Source: a bacterium UBP8_UBA817
GTDB taxonomy: Bacteria; Margulisbacteria; Marinamargulisbacteria; SXXA01; SICP01
Direction of reading: 5' to 3'
NCBI GenBank assembly: GCA_945888435.1
Contig: CAMCZW010000014.1
Span: 1-43,740 of the forward strand
Length of the DNA: 43,740 nt
Shown here: positions 25,481 through 33,098 of the stretch, piece by piece
Layout of the letters: each line of letters opens with the position of its first letter
How positions within the stretch are numbered: position 1 is the first letter of the stretch
The notes under the pieces: generated by a model
The model's database searches: none
Seen by the model: the letters and a program-made list of their open reading frames with translations, nothing else
Told to the model about the DNA's origin: nothing
Translations under genes and position numbers: made by a program

Positions 25481-26406
25481 GAATTTCGATGAATGGTGAA
25501 ATCGACAAAATCATTGAGATAGATGAGAGACTCGCTGGGTTTTTTGAGTTGAGATAGAGCGTGTTTGGCTGCATTTGCTTCGGTTTTGGCCATGATTTTA
25601 GCCGTATCCATGCCATAAAGTTGGATGTAGGTGAGTTTGTTTTGACTACTATCTTTTCCGGTGGTTTTACCTAAATCGGCGGTGGGGCTTTCATCTAAAA
25701 TATCGTCTGCAATTTGAAAGAGTAATCCTAAGTGCGTGGCAAAATCGGTGAGGTGTTTTTGTGTATCGGCATCGGCCTCATTCAGAATGGCGGGGATGAC
25801 AATGCAACTTCTGATGAGGGCACCGGTTTTAAGCTGATGCATGTGAGTGAGATAGTCTTTTGGATCGTCTGTGATTTTTTTATTGGTGGCGTCGAGGTCC
25901 ATTTGTTGACCGCCGGCCATTCCGTCTACTCCTAAGGTTTTGCATAGGTAAATGATGGCAGTTAAGCAGTCTTGTGGACTGAATGTGTGGGGCAGATCCT
26001 TGGCTAAAATCTCAAAGGCCAGGCATTGTAGCGTGTCTCCAGCCAAAATGGCGGTGGCTTCATCGTACTTAATATGGCAGGTCGGTTTTCCTCGTCTGAG
26101 GACATCATTGTCCATAGCGGGGAGATCATCATGGATGAGGGAATAGCTGTGAATCATTTCGATAGCGCACGCAAGCGGCATGATGGTATGGAGTTGATCT
26201 GAAAATAATTTATGGGCGGCAATTGTGAGAAGAGGGCGATACTGCTTTGAAGTCCCAATAGAGCTATAGGTCATGGCCTCTTGAAGGCGATTTTGCGCTT
26301 GGAAGGGGTAGGCGGCATGAAGATATTTGGCCAATGCTTGGTTAATGATCGGGCGGGTTTGAGTACAAAAATCGGTAAACCGTGATGCGATGGCTTTAGT
26401 GGTCAT
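25477..26406 (-). CDS. ispA: Polyprenyl synthetase (geranyl/farnesyl diphosphate synthase type)
   Basis: A 309-residue all-helical prenyltransferase joining isopentenyl diphosphate to an allylic diphosphate. The first Asp-rich motif is DDLPAMD at 93-99, followed by RRGKPTCH; the second, DDILD, lies near residue 230. The residues just before the first motif (IHSYSLIHDD) include Ser/Leu rather than large aromatics, compatible with a C15 product, which cannot be fixed by eye. The C-terminus (about residues 270-309) runs on past the core and ends NDFVDFTIHRNS. It overlaps xseB by 11 bases and the YuiD-like gene by four, as part of one operon supplying lipid-carrier and quinone side-chain precursors. 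Confidence 0.96.
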   Translation of the reverse strand: MTTKAIASRFTDFCTQTRPIINQALAKYLHAAYPFQAQNRLQEAMTYSSIGTSKQYRPLLTIAAHKLFSDQLHTIMPLACAIEMIHSYSLIHDDLPAMDNDVLRRGKPTCHIKYDEATAILAGDTLQCLAFEILAKDLPHTFSPQDCLTAIIYLCKTLGVDGMAGGQQMDLDATNKKITDDPKDYLTHMHQLKTGALIRSCIVIPAILNEADADTQKHLTDFATHLGLLFQIADDILDESPTADLGKTTGKDSSQNKLTYIQLYGMDTAKIMAKTEANAAKHALSQLKKPSESLIYLNDFVDFTIHRNS

Positions 26407-26611
26407 GTCGAGTACTCATTTCGATTAGTTCTTGGGTGTCGGCATTGAGTACAGTGAGGGTTTCTTGATGCTGATTAAGCTGATCTAGAATGACTTTGGC
26501 CTCTTTGACGGTGTCTTGATACAGTGAGATGGAGTTTTCAAAATCAATATCTTCAGATTCGAGCTGATTGATTTTGGATTCGATGACTTTAATTTTCTGT
26601 TCTATGTTCAT
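26396..26611 (-). CDS. xseB: Exodeoxyribonuclease VII small subunit
   Basis: A 71-residue, wholly helical protein matching XseB, which binds the large subunit to form the exonuclease VII that digests single-stranded DNA. INQLESEDIDFENSISLYQDTVKEAKVI corresponds to the conserved LE.G...LE.S...Y..G....K segment. The gene overlaps xseA by 23 bases upstream and ispA by 11 bases downstream. Its identity is supported as much by this position as by sequence. Confidence 0.9.
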   Translation of the reverse strand: MNIEQKIKVIESKINQLESEDIDFENSISLYQDTVKEAKVILDQLNQHQETLTVLNADTQELIEMSTRHDH

Positions 26612-27752
26612 AGGAACTGGTCACCTTTGCGTGGATTTGGCCGTCCATTACTTGAATGGTGATGGCGTCTTGATCGACAACATCGTGAACGGATTTAATG
26701 AGCTTTTTTGAAGATAAATTGGAGGCAATACTATAGCCTTGCATGAGTTTCCGCAAGGGACTGGAGGCATGCGCTCTCTCTAATAAATTGGTCAGTATTG
26801 AGGTTATTGTTTTATGTCGGTTTTTGAGCTCAATTTTGCCATAAGTTAGGTGATCAATGACTTGGGTTTTAAATGTTGTATTTCGTTGAATTAACTTGGT
26901 GAGTTGATGGCTTAATTCTAATGGAAGTTGGGCACGGAATTGGGTGTAGTACTGGGCGATATGATGGACTGCGGCACTTGGTGTTGCTGTGGAGGTATCG
27001 GAGGCGAGGTCAGAGAGGGTGTGGTCGATGTCGTGACCGATGGCGGTGACGGTTGGCATTTTGCAGCTAGCGATTTTTCGGACGATGTCTTCCTGGTTAA
27101 ACCAGGCCAGGTCTTCTTTGGCGCCGCCGCCTCTGAGGATGACGGTGATGTCGATGTCAGGGATGGTATGTGCGGCATCGATGGCTTTCATGATGGAATA
27201 CGGAGCGGTTGGGCCTTGAACGGTGGCGGGAATGACCACTAATTTGACATGCGGCATTCGGTCTTTGGATAGAGTGACAAAATCCCACATGGCGGCGGAA
27301 TTAAGGCCAGTAATGAGTGCGATTTTGGATGGATAGTGGGGGAGTACAGTTTTTCGACTTGGGTCAAATAGGCCTTCTTGGGTGAGTTTGGCTTTGAGCT
27401 GTTCAAATTCTTTGCTTAATTCTCCGGCACCTTGGGTCGTCATATAGTTAATTTGAAAGGTGAGCGACCCTTTTTTTTGAAAGTAGGTGACTTTTCCGGC
27501 GGCGAAAACGGTGGTGCCGACTTTGGGATCAAATGGCAATATGTCGAGGGTGTTGGAGTACATCACACATTGTAGGGAAGAATCGGGGTCGGATAGGGTG
27601 AGGTAGGCCATGCGGCCGTAGAGTTTGTAGCTGGTAATTTCGCCCGTGATCCAGATGTGAGTGAGTAGCGGTTCTGCATCGAGAATATGTTTGATGACGG
27701 TATTGATCTCGGTAATGGTGGCTGGTGGAGGGGTATTGGTATTTGAGAGCAT
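26589..27752 (-). CDS. xseA: Exodeoxyribonuclease VII large subunit
   Basis: A 387-residue catalytic subunit. The N-terminal OB fold (HIWITGEITSYKLYGRMAYLTLSDPDSSLQCVM) precedes the nuclease core with IALITGLNSAAMWDF, ILRGGGAKEDLAWFNQEDIVRKIA, VTAIGHDIDHTLSDLASDTSTATPSAA, then a long helical region and a C-terminal strand. Typical members have TAIGHExDxTLxDxxAD..A.TPTAAAE; here HE reads HD and the PTAAAE segment reads PSAAVH, small departures. The ATG at 27752 is chosen over the TTG at 27761. It is the first gene of the operon; the toxin-antitoxin pair is transcribed away from it, so both promoters lie in 27753-27889. Confidence 0.95.
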   Translation of the reverse strand: MLSNTNTPPPATITEINTVIKHILDAEPLLTHIWITGEITSYKLYGRMAYLTLSDPDSSLQCVMYSNTLDILPFDPKVGTTVFAAGKVTYFQKKGSLTFQINYMTTQGAGELSKEFEQLKAKLTQEGLFDPSRKTVLPHYPSKIALITGLNSAAMWDFVTLSKDRMPHVKLVVIPATVQGPTAPYSIMKAIDAAHTIPDIDITVILRGGGAKEDLAWFNQEDIVRKIASCKMPTVTAIGHDIDHTLSDLASDTSTATPSAAVHHIAQYYTQFRAQLPLELSHQLTKLIQRNTTFKTQVIDHLTYGKIELKNRHKTITSILTNLLERAHASSPLRKLMQGYSIASNLSSKKLIKSVHDVVDQDAITIQVMDGQIHAKVTSSYEHRTEN

Positions 27753-27809
27753 ATCAATCAATTTTAACAGATTTAGAAATTAAAATGCCAACCTAAGATT
27801 ATAAAAAGA

Positions 27810-27868
27810 TTGACTTACTCACTTTTTGGGAATATATATTCTTATATTAAACAATCTAGATTATCTAG
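27810..27868 (+). promoter_or_regulatory. Promoter and probable operator of the toxin-antitoxin pair
   Basis: TTGACT (27810-27815), a 17-base spacer and TATATA (27833-27838) make a near-consensus promoter. Just downstream, CTAGATTATCTAG (27856-27868) is a perfect 13-base inverted repeat, well placed for the antitoxin to bind and repress its own operon. AAGGGG near 27880 is the ribosome site. Confidence 0.7.
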
Positions 27869-27889
27869 CTTGATATAAAGGGGTTTTTT

Positions 27890-28156
27890 ATGATGTCTAA
27901 TCATGCATGGAAATTGCAAGATGCAAAGAATCGTTTAAGTGAATTAGTTGATAAGTCGCTTTCTGAGGGCCCTCAAATCATTATGCGGCGTGGAAAGCCG
28001 ATGTCAGTTTTGATTTCATTTGAAGACTTTCGAAAACAAAAAAAAACTAATCAAAGTTTTTTAAAGCTCTGTTACCGTTTTGTCGACCAAGAGAATGATT
28101 TGGAGATTTCTAGAAACCAATCCATTGGTCGAAATGTCGATTTGGATGATCTGTGA
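27890..28156 (+). CDS. Type II antitoxin, Phd/YefM family
   Basis: An 88-residue protein. The N-terminal half (WKLQDAKNRLSELVDKSLSEGPQIIMRRGKPMSVLISFEDF) is the Phd/YefM DNA-binding fold; the C-terminal half is the polar, probably unfolded segment that blocks the toxin. Two adjacent ATG codons (27890, 27893) are possible starts. The stop TGA overlaps the toxin ATG (TGATG), the usual arrangement that keeps antitoxin in excess. An inverted repeat in the promoter is its likely operator. Confidence 0.92.
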   Translation: MMSNHAWKLQDAKNRLSELVDKSLSEGPQIIMRRGKPMSVLISFEDFRKQKKTNQSFLKLCYRFVDQENDLEISRNQSIGRNVDLDDL

Positions 28157-28632
28157 TGAAAGGATTTTTACTGGATGCTTGTGCTCTCTCTGAACCGATT
28201 AAGCCAAATCCCGATCCAAAATTTATTGAATGGTTCAGGCATCAAGAAAAAGATATCGGAATTTCTCATTTGTTTGTGAGCGTACTATCTTTGGGTGAAA
28301 TTCAAAAAGGCATTTCGAAGATAGAGGAGGTTAAGCGGCGGAATAAATTCTTGGCATTTTTGGAGGAAACGCAAGACTTGTTTTTGGGGCGTATTCTTCC
28401 AATTCAATCAGAAGTTGCGCTATGCTGGGGTGATATTGAAGGGCAGCTATTGACTAAGGGAGCCTCAATTCCATCTATTGATGGGTTAATTGCTGCGACG
28501 GCTATCCATCACGGGTTAACGGTTGTCACTAGAAATGTCAAAGATTTTGGTGTGATTTCACAAAAGTATTCTCCCAAGTCAGAGTATCAGTTGAGTGAGT
28601 TGGTACTTAATCCATGGGGGAGTGTTAAATAG
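28156..28632 (+). CDS. PIN-domain ribonuclease toxin (VapC/FitB type)
   Basis: A 158-residue PIN-domain nuclease that would cleave RNA when freed from its antitoxin. Acidic residues are in the expected order: D7 in LLDACALSE, E in SLGEIQKGI, D in IDGLIAATA, and D in VTRNVKDF. RILPIQSEVALCWGDIEG and a C-terminal LNPWG are features of the FitB branch. LLDACALSE replaces the common LLDTNVLSE but keeps the catalytic Asp. The ATG at 28156 overlaps the antitoxin stop; a GTG three bases earlier is also possible. All visible active-site residues are present, so it is probably active. Confidence 0.93.
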   Translation: MKGFLLDACALSEPIKPNPDPKFIEWFRHQEKDIGISHLFVSVLSLGEIQKGISKIEEVKRRNKFLAFLEETQDLFLGRILPIQSEVALCWGDIEGQLLTKGASIPSIDGLIAATAIHHGLTVVTRNVKDFGVISQKYSPKSEYQLSELVLNPWGSVK

Positions 28633-28648
28633 AGTCACTGTTTATTAT

Positions 28649-28676
28649 TTTGCAAGAGTTCTATCTTGTGTATAAT
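28649..28676 (+). promoter_or_regulatory. Promoter upstream of the YtxH-like gene
   Basis: TATAAT at 28671-28676 is a perfect -10 hexamer; TTTGCA at 28649-28654 is a fair -35 with 16-base spacing. The next gene starts at 28746, leaving a leader of about 60 bases that contains a small GAGAA/TTCTC hairpin and AAGGAG before the ATG. Confidence 0.65.
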
Positions 28677-28745
28677 GCCCCATTATATTTCTATTAAATG
28701 GATGAGAAGGATTTTCTCGTCTATTTAAAAAAAAAGGAGCAATCT

Positions 28746-29030
28746 ATGTCTAGATCATCTTCATTTTTAGAAGGCGTTTTGTTGGGGGCCGTTGTTGGAG
28801 TTCTTGGAGGGATTTTATTAGCTCCACGTTCTGGTAAAGAAACACGTGAAAAAATTAAACATTTTAAGCGTAATAATGGCCATGTGATTGAAAATGTCAA
28901 AGAAAGTACGGAGCAATTGATTGCTAAAACTTTAGACGCTATTGATACTGGCTTTGATAAAGTTGGCCGTATGGTTGATCGCAAAGCAAAAAAGTATAAA
29001 GAGGAAGGAGCGGAAGTTTATGGAAGCTGA
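28746..29030 (+). CDS. YtxH-like small envelope protein
   Basis: A 94-residue protein. Residues 6-25 (FLEGVLLGAVVGVLGGILLAP) form a Gly-rich membrane helix followed by RSGKETREKIK, the hallmark of YtxH-domain proteins, often stress-related. The rest is a charged amphipathic helix (ENVKESTEQLIAKTLDAIDTGFDKVGRMVDRK). The ATG at 28746 is preceded by AAGGAG; an upstream in-frame ATG at 28698 lacks one. It overlaps the next small gene by 11 bases. Confidence 0.85.
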   Translation: MSRSSSFLEGVLLGAVVGVLGGILLAPRSGKETREKIKHFKRNNGHVIENVKESTEQLIAKTLDAIDTGFDKVGRMVDRKAKKYKEEGAEVYGS

Positions 29031-29214
29031 TTGCTTTTCTCTTTTATTTACGCTGCTTTGTTGCCTGCTTTTGGTACTGGCCTGCTGGGCGGTTGTTGAG
29101 CTTACTTTGATTATTAGAAGTTTTAGGCGTATTGCCCAGCGTATGGAGTCCTTAACTGAATTAGGGACTTGGGCTTCTTTTTTAAAAAAAACTTACCAGT
29201 TCTTTAAGAGCTAG
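29020..29214 (+). CDS. Small single-helix membrane protein
   Basis: A 64-residue protein with one strong N-terminal membrane helix (FSLLFTLLCCLLLVLACWAVVELTLII) followed by a basic amphipathic stretch (RSFRRIAQRMESLTELG). The layout resembles DUF948-type proteins that often accompany YtxH proteins, but the sequence is too short to assign. The ATG at 29020 follows GGAAGGAGCGG and overlaps the end of the YtxH-like gene, so the two are translated together. alaS follows after 15 bases. Confidence 0.7.
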   Translation: MEADCFSLLFTLLCCLLLVLACWAVVELTLIIRSFRRIAQRMESLTELGTWASFLKKTYQFFKS

Positions 29215-29229
29215 TTTCGGATAGTAATC

Positions 29230-31716
29230 ATGATGACAGGTTCAGAGATTCGCCAGCGTTTTATTGATTTTTTCGTCCAAAAAGCCCATGCCTTTATACC
29301 TGCTGCACCGGTGGTGCCTCATGAAGATCCGACCATACTATTTACCAATGCGGGGATGAATCAGTTTAAGGATATTTTTTTAGGATCTAATCCTAAGGGC
29401 CTTAAGCGTGCGGTCAATTCTCAACCTTGTATCCGGGTGTCGGGTAAGCATAATGATTTGGAAGATGTGGGCCATGATGGTACTCATCAAACCTTGTTTG
29501 AAATGCTGGGGAACTGGTCTTTTGGAGATTACTATAAGGCGGAAGCGATTACCTGGGCCTGGGAATTTATGACTCAAGCATGTCAGATCCCAGTCGATAA
29601 ATTATATGTGACCGTTTATGAAACGGATGATGAGGCTGAGGGGCTGTGGAAATCCCTTACCTCCATCCGTCATGATCACATTTTGAGATTTGGTAAAAAA
29701 GATAATTTTTGGGAAATGGGGGACGTTGGACCCTGTGGACCTTGCTCTGAAATCCATGTGGATTTGGGCGATGACGATGGGACGGAGCTTAGCCGTGATC
29801 CTGTTAAAGGGGTTAATGGCCAGGAGTTTCGATTTATTGAATTTTGGAACCTGGTTTTTATCCAATTTAACCGAGAACCCGATGGCTCGCTTACTGAGCT
29901 TAAACAAAAACATGTGGATACGGGTATGGGTCTTGAGAGGCTGGTATCGTATTTACAGGGTGCGGGGTCTAATTATGAGACGGATTTAATTAGACCGTTA
30001 ATTGATTGGACTGCTGAAGCTGCTCAGGTGCCTTATTTTGGAGATGAGCGCGGGGTTCCGCATCGGGTGATGGCGGACCATATCCGGACATTGGTGTTTT
30101 CGATTGCGGACAATGTCATGCCGTCGAATGATGGGCGAGGGTATGTGATGCGCCGGTTGCTTAGACGTGCGCTTAGGTATGCGTCTCAACTTGGATTTAA
30201 AGAGCCGATTTTGTATCGATTAGTGCCTAAAGTCGTGGAAATGATGGCGGATTTTTATCCTCATTTGAAAGCAAGACAGGATCATATTGTCCGTGTGATT
30301 AAGGCTGAAGAAGAAGGTTTTTTGAGGACTTTATCGTCTGGAGTGACCCGGTTTCATACGGTGGTGAGTGGTCTTAAGGCTTCTCATGGATCTCAGATTT
30401 CGGGTGAAGATGCCTTTAAATTGTATGACACGTATGGGTTTCCGCTGGATTTAACCCAGTTGATGGCCAAGGAAATTGGACTGACTGTGGATGTGGCGGG
30501 CTTTACGACGTCTCTGGAGGCTCAAAAAACGAGGTCTCGGGATGCGCGTAAGGACGTGGTTTATAACACAAATACGGGCGAGCAAGCTGTTGATTTGGAC
30601 GCGCTTGCGAATGCAATGCCGGATTTATGTCATTCTCCCCATCAAACGGCGGCGAGAGGCGGAGAAGCGAGAGTGCTTACGGCCTATGAGGATAAGTTAA
30701 AAATGGCGCGACATCATACGGCGACTCATTTGCTTCAGGAAGCGCTTCGACGGGTATTGGGAGATCATGTTCAACAGGCGGGCAGTTTGGTGGATACGGA
30801 TCGGTTGAGATTTGATTTCACCCATTATCAAGCTATGACTCACGACCAGGTTCGCGAAGTAGAAGCGATTGTGAATCAGATGATTACTTCTCAGTTACCA
30901 GTATCGATTGATCATATGACATTAGACGAGGCTAAGGCAAAAGGTGCAACGGCGTTGTTTGGCGAAAAATATGATGCGGATTGTGTACGCATGGTGAGTA
31001 TCGGTGGCGACTCGATTGAATTGTGTGGCGGGACTCATGTCTCTAATACAGGGATGATTGAAGTCTTTAAATTGATTCATGACACGGCGATTTCGTCTGG
31101 GACACGGCGGATTGAAGCGTTGGCGGGGCATGAGGCGGTGTCGCACTATTTGGCTGAAAAACGTCAGATATTTATGACCAAAATTACGTCGCGGTTACAG
31201 AAGCTTGAAGGGCTTTCTCAGCAGGTTTCTGGGGCTATGGCTGAGTCTGCGTGGGTGTTGATTAATCGAAGTCCTAAAGATGATGAGTTTAATGCGTATG
31301 AAGAAGAAATTGTGAGCTTAACGAAACAGCTTGAAAAACAATTGGAATCCGAACAAGCGTCCAAATTGTCTTCGGTGGCGGATCAGTTAATCGCTTCTAA
31401 ACAAATTTCCTCTCGGGGATATGATGTGGTGACCGGGACTTTCGATTTGGATATGAATGGCTTGAAAATTTTATCTGAGGATATTCGTGCTAAATCCCCT
31501 AATACTTTAATGGTACTTGCTGCTTCTCAGGGTGGATTTTTAGTAAGTAAAGGATCTCAGGTTTCTACGGATATTTCTTCTCCTCAAATTTTAAATGTAT
31601 TGACTCAAGTGGCCGGCGGAAAAGGTGGTGGACGACCTGATTTTGCGCAAGCGGGCGGGGCAGATCCTACTAAAATTAATGAGGCTCTTTTAGTATTTCA
31701 GAGTCAGTTTTTGTGA
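29230..31716 (+). CDS. alaS: Alanyl-tRNA synthetase
   Basis: An 828-residue class II synthetase charging tRNA-Ala, recognising the G3:U70 pair seen in the tRNA at 308-383. The aminoacylation domain opens with FFVQKAHAFIPAAPVVPHEDPTILFTNAGMNQF; RVSGKHNDLEDVG and EFWNLVFIQFNRE follow. The editing domain has the zinc-binding HHTATH and CGGTH (about residue 599). The C-Ala domain ends in GGKGGGRPDFAQAGG. At 828 residues it is slightly shorter than the usual ~870. Two ATG codons (29230, 29233) are possible starts. The ruvX ATG overlaps its stop. Confidence 0.98.
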   Translation: MMTGSEIRQRFIDFFVQKAHAFIPAAPVVPHEDPTILFTNAGMNQFKDIFLGSNPKGLKRAVNSQPCIRVSGKHNDLEDVGHDGTHQTLFEMLGNWSFGDYYKAEAITWAWEFMTQACQIPVDKLYVTVYETDDEAEGLWKSLTSIRHDHILRFGKKDNFWEMGDVGPCGPCSEIHVDLGDDDGTELSRDPVKGVNGQEFRFIEFWNLVFIQFNREPDGSLTELKQKHVDTGMGLERLVSYLQGAGSNYETDLIRPLIDWTAEAAQVPYFGDERGVPHRVMADHIRTLVFSIADNVMPSNDGRGYVMRRLLRRALRYASQLGFKEPILYRLVPKVVEMMADFYPHLKARQDHIVRVIKAEEEGFLRTLSSGVTRFHTVVSGLKASHGSQISGEDAFKLYDTYGFPLDLTQLMAKEIGLTVDVAGFTTSLEAQKTRSRDARKDVVYNTNTGEQAVDLDALANAMPDLCHSPHQTAARGGEARVLTAYEDKLKMARHHTATHLLQEALRRVLGDHVQQAGSLVDTDRLRFDFTHYQAMTHDQVREVEAIVNQMITSQLPVSIDHMTLDEAKAKGATALFGEKYDADCVRMVSIGGDSIELCGGTHVSNTGMIEVFKLIHDTAISSGTRRIEALAGHEAVSHYLAEKRQIFMTKITSRLQKLEGLSQQVSGAMAESAWVLINRSPKDDEFNAYEEEIVSLTKQLEKQLESEQASKLSSVADQLIASKQISSRGYDVVTGTFDLDMNGLKILSEDIRAKSPNTLMVLAASQGGFLVSKGSQVSTDISSPQILNVLTQVAGGKGGGRPDFAQAGGADPTKINEALLVFQSQFL

Positions 31717-32129
31717 TGACCGGCCGGGTATTAGGCCTGGACTTTGGACAGAAGCGGATTGGAGTGGCGGTATCAGACCCTTTTGGGATGATGGCGATGC
31801 CCTTAAAGTTTATCCCCAATAATCCGGGCACTATGAAGGCGTTGAAGGCGTTAATTGTCGAATATCAGATAGTGACCGTGGTTTTGGGCTTGCCGCTTAA
31901 TATGAAAGGCGAGGAGACGCCCTCATCTCAAAAGGTAAGGACCTTTGCAGATCGGATTAAGGCTGGGTTGGGTGTTGAGGTTATGTTTCAGGATGAGCGG
32001 TTTTCGACTCAGGCGGTGGAGCGCGAACTCATTGCGGCAGATATGCGGCGCGAGCAGAGACGCGAAGTGATCGATAGCCAGGCGGCTGCATTCGTTTTGC
32101 AAGGTTACATTGATAAAAAGCGCAATTAA
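31716..32129 (+). CDS. ruvX: RuvX/YqgF family nuclease
   Basis: A 137-residue RNase H-like nuclease. LGLDFGQKRIGVAVSDPFG at the N-terminus holds the first catalytic Asp; VVLGLPLNMKGEE, FQDERFSTQAVE and DSQAAAFVLQGYID are the remaining family motifs, with the final Asp in IDSQAA. Proposed functions are Holliday-junction resolution and pre-16S rRNA 5' maturation. The ATG overlaps the alaS stop (TGATG). alaS-ruvX adjacency is common in bacteria, which supports the assignment. Confidence 0.95.
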   Translation: MTGRVLGLDFGQKRIGVAVSDPFGMMAMPLKFIPNNPGTMKALKALIVEYQIVTVVLGLPLNMKGEETPSSQKVRTFADRIKAGLGVEVMFQDERFSTQAVERELIAADMRREQRREVIDSQAAAFVLQGYIDKKRN

Positions 32130-32147
32130 CCTGTACAATCCCCCGTT

Positions 32148-33089
32148 ATGGATTATTCTTCCTCTGGTGTAAATATTGATGCGGGAAATCGGGCTGTGGG
32201 CCTGATTAAATCGCGTGTGGCTGAAACCTTTTCTCCTTTAGTTTTAAATGGACTGGGTGGCTTTGCAAGCTGCTTTCAGTTGCCGTCTGGGTATAAAGAG
32301 CCGGTGCTAGTGTCTTGTACGGATGGGGTAGGGACTAAACTTAAGATTGCCATTGATCATAATATTTTGGATACCGTTGGGATTGACCTTGTAGCCATGT
32401 GCGTGAACGACATGATTTGTTGTGGCGCGAAACCCCTTTATTTTTTGGATTATATTGCGTGTCATGCGCTTGTGCCTGAGCAAATGAAATTATTAATTGA
32501 TGGTATGGTTGAAGGCTGTAAACAGGCTGGCTGTGCTCTGACTGGCGGCGAAATGGCCGAAATGAATGATTTGTATCGGCCTGGCGAGTTTGACTTGGCT
32601 GGGTTTTCGGTTGGAATTGTGGATAAGGCGCAAATTTTGGATGGGTCGACCGTTGCGGCGGGGGATTATGTATATGCGCTTCCGTCTTCTGGGATACATA
32701 GCAATGGGTATTCGCTTGTGCGTAAAGTACTGACGCCTGAAGTATGCGAGCGTCGTGGGATTAGTCCTACTCAATTACTGACCCCAACTCGAATTTATGT
32801 GAAAGAAATTATGGCCTTATTATCGCTTGGATGTATTGGCGCGGTTGCCCATATTACTGGCGGTGGATTACAGGAAAATGTGGAACGAGTTTTACCTAAA
32901 AATGTCCATCTTGAAATTGAGTGGGACAAGTTACGGACCCATGAGATTTTTAAAGTAATTCAAGAAGAAGGTAATGTGGCCACCGATGAAATGCGCCGTG
33001 TGTTTAACATGGGGGTTGGTATGGTTGTGGTAAGCAGCGATCCAATGCCCGAATCTGAGCTTTTTTATCAGATTGGACGAGTGGTATAG
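32148..33089 (+). CDS. purM: Phosphoribosylformylglycinamidine cyclo-ligase
   Basis: A 313-residue enzyme closing the imidazole ring of AIR in purine synthesis. YSSSGVNIDAGNRAVGLIK, VLVSCTDGVGTKLKIA, GIDLVAMCVNDMICCGAKPLYFLDYIA, GGEMAEMNDLYRPGEFDLAGF, SSGIHSNGYSLVR, THITGGG-type HITGGGLQENVERVLP and MGVGMVVV are all present. It is shorter than the E. coli enzyme (345), with a trimmed N-terminus and the final ~13 residues missing after IGRVV, but no core motif is lost. It starts 18 bases after ruvX and is the last plus-strand gene before the ATPase. Confidence 0.97.
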   Translation: MDYSSSGVNIDAGNRAVGLIKSRVAETFSPLVLNGLGGFASCFQLPSGYKEPVLVSCTDGVGTKLKIAIDHNILDTVGIDLVAMCVNDMICCGAKPLYFLDYIACHALVPEQMKLLIDGMVEGCKQAGCALTGGEMAEMNDLYRPGEFDLAGFSVGIVDKAQILDGSTVAAGDYVYALPSSGIHSNGYSLVRKVLTPEVCERRGISPTQLLTPTRIYVKEIMALLSLGCIGAVAHITGGGLQENVERVLPKNVHLEIEWDKLRTHEIFKVIQEEGNVATDEMRRVFNMGVGMVVVSSDPMPESELFYQIGRVV

Positions 33090-33098
33090 TGCTTTGGG

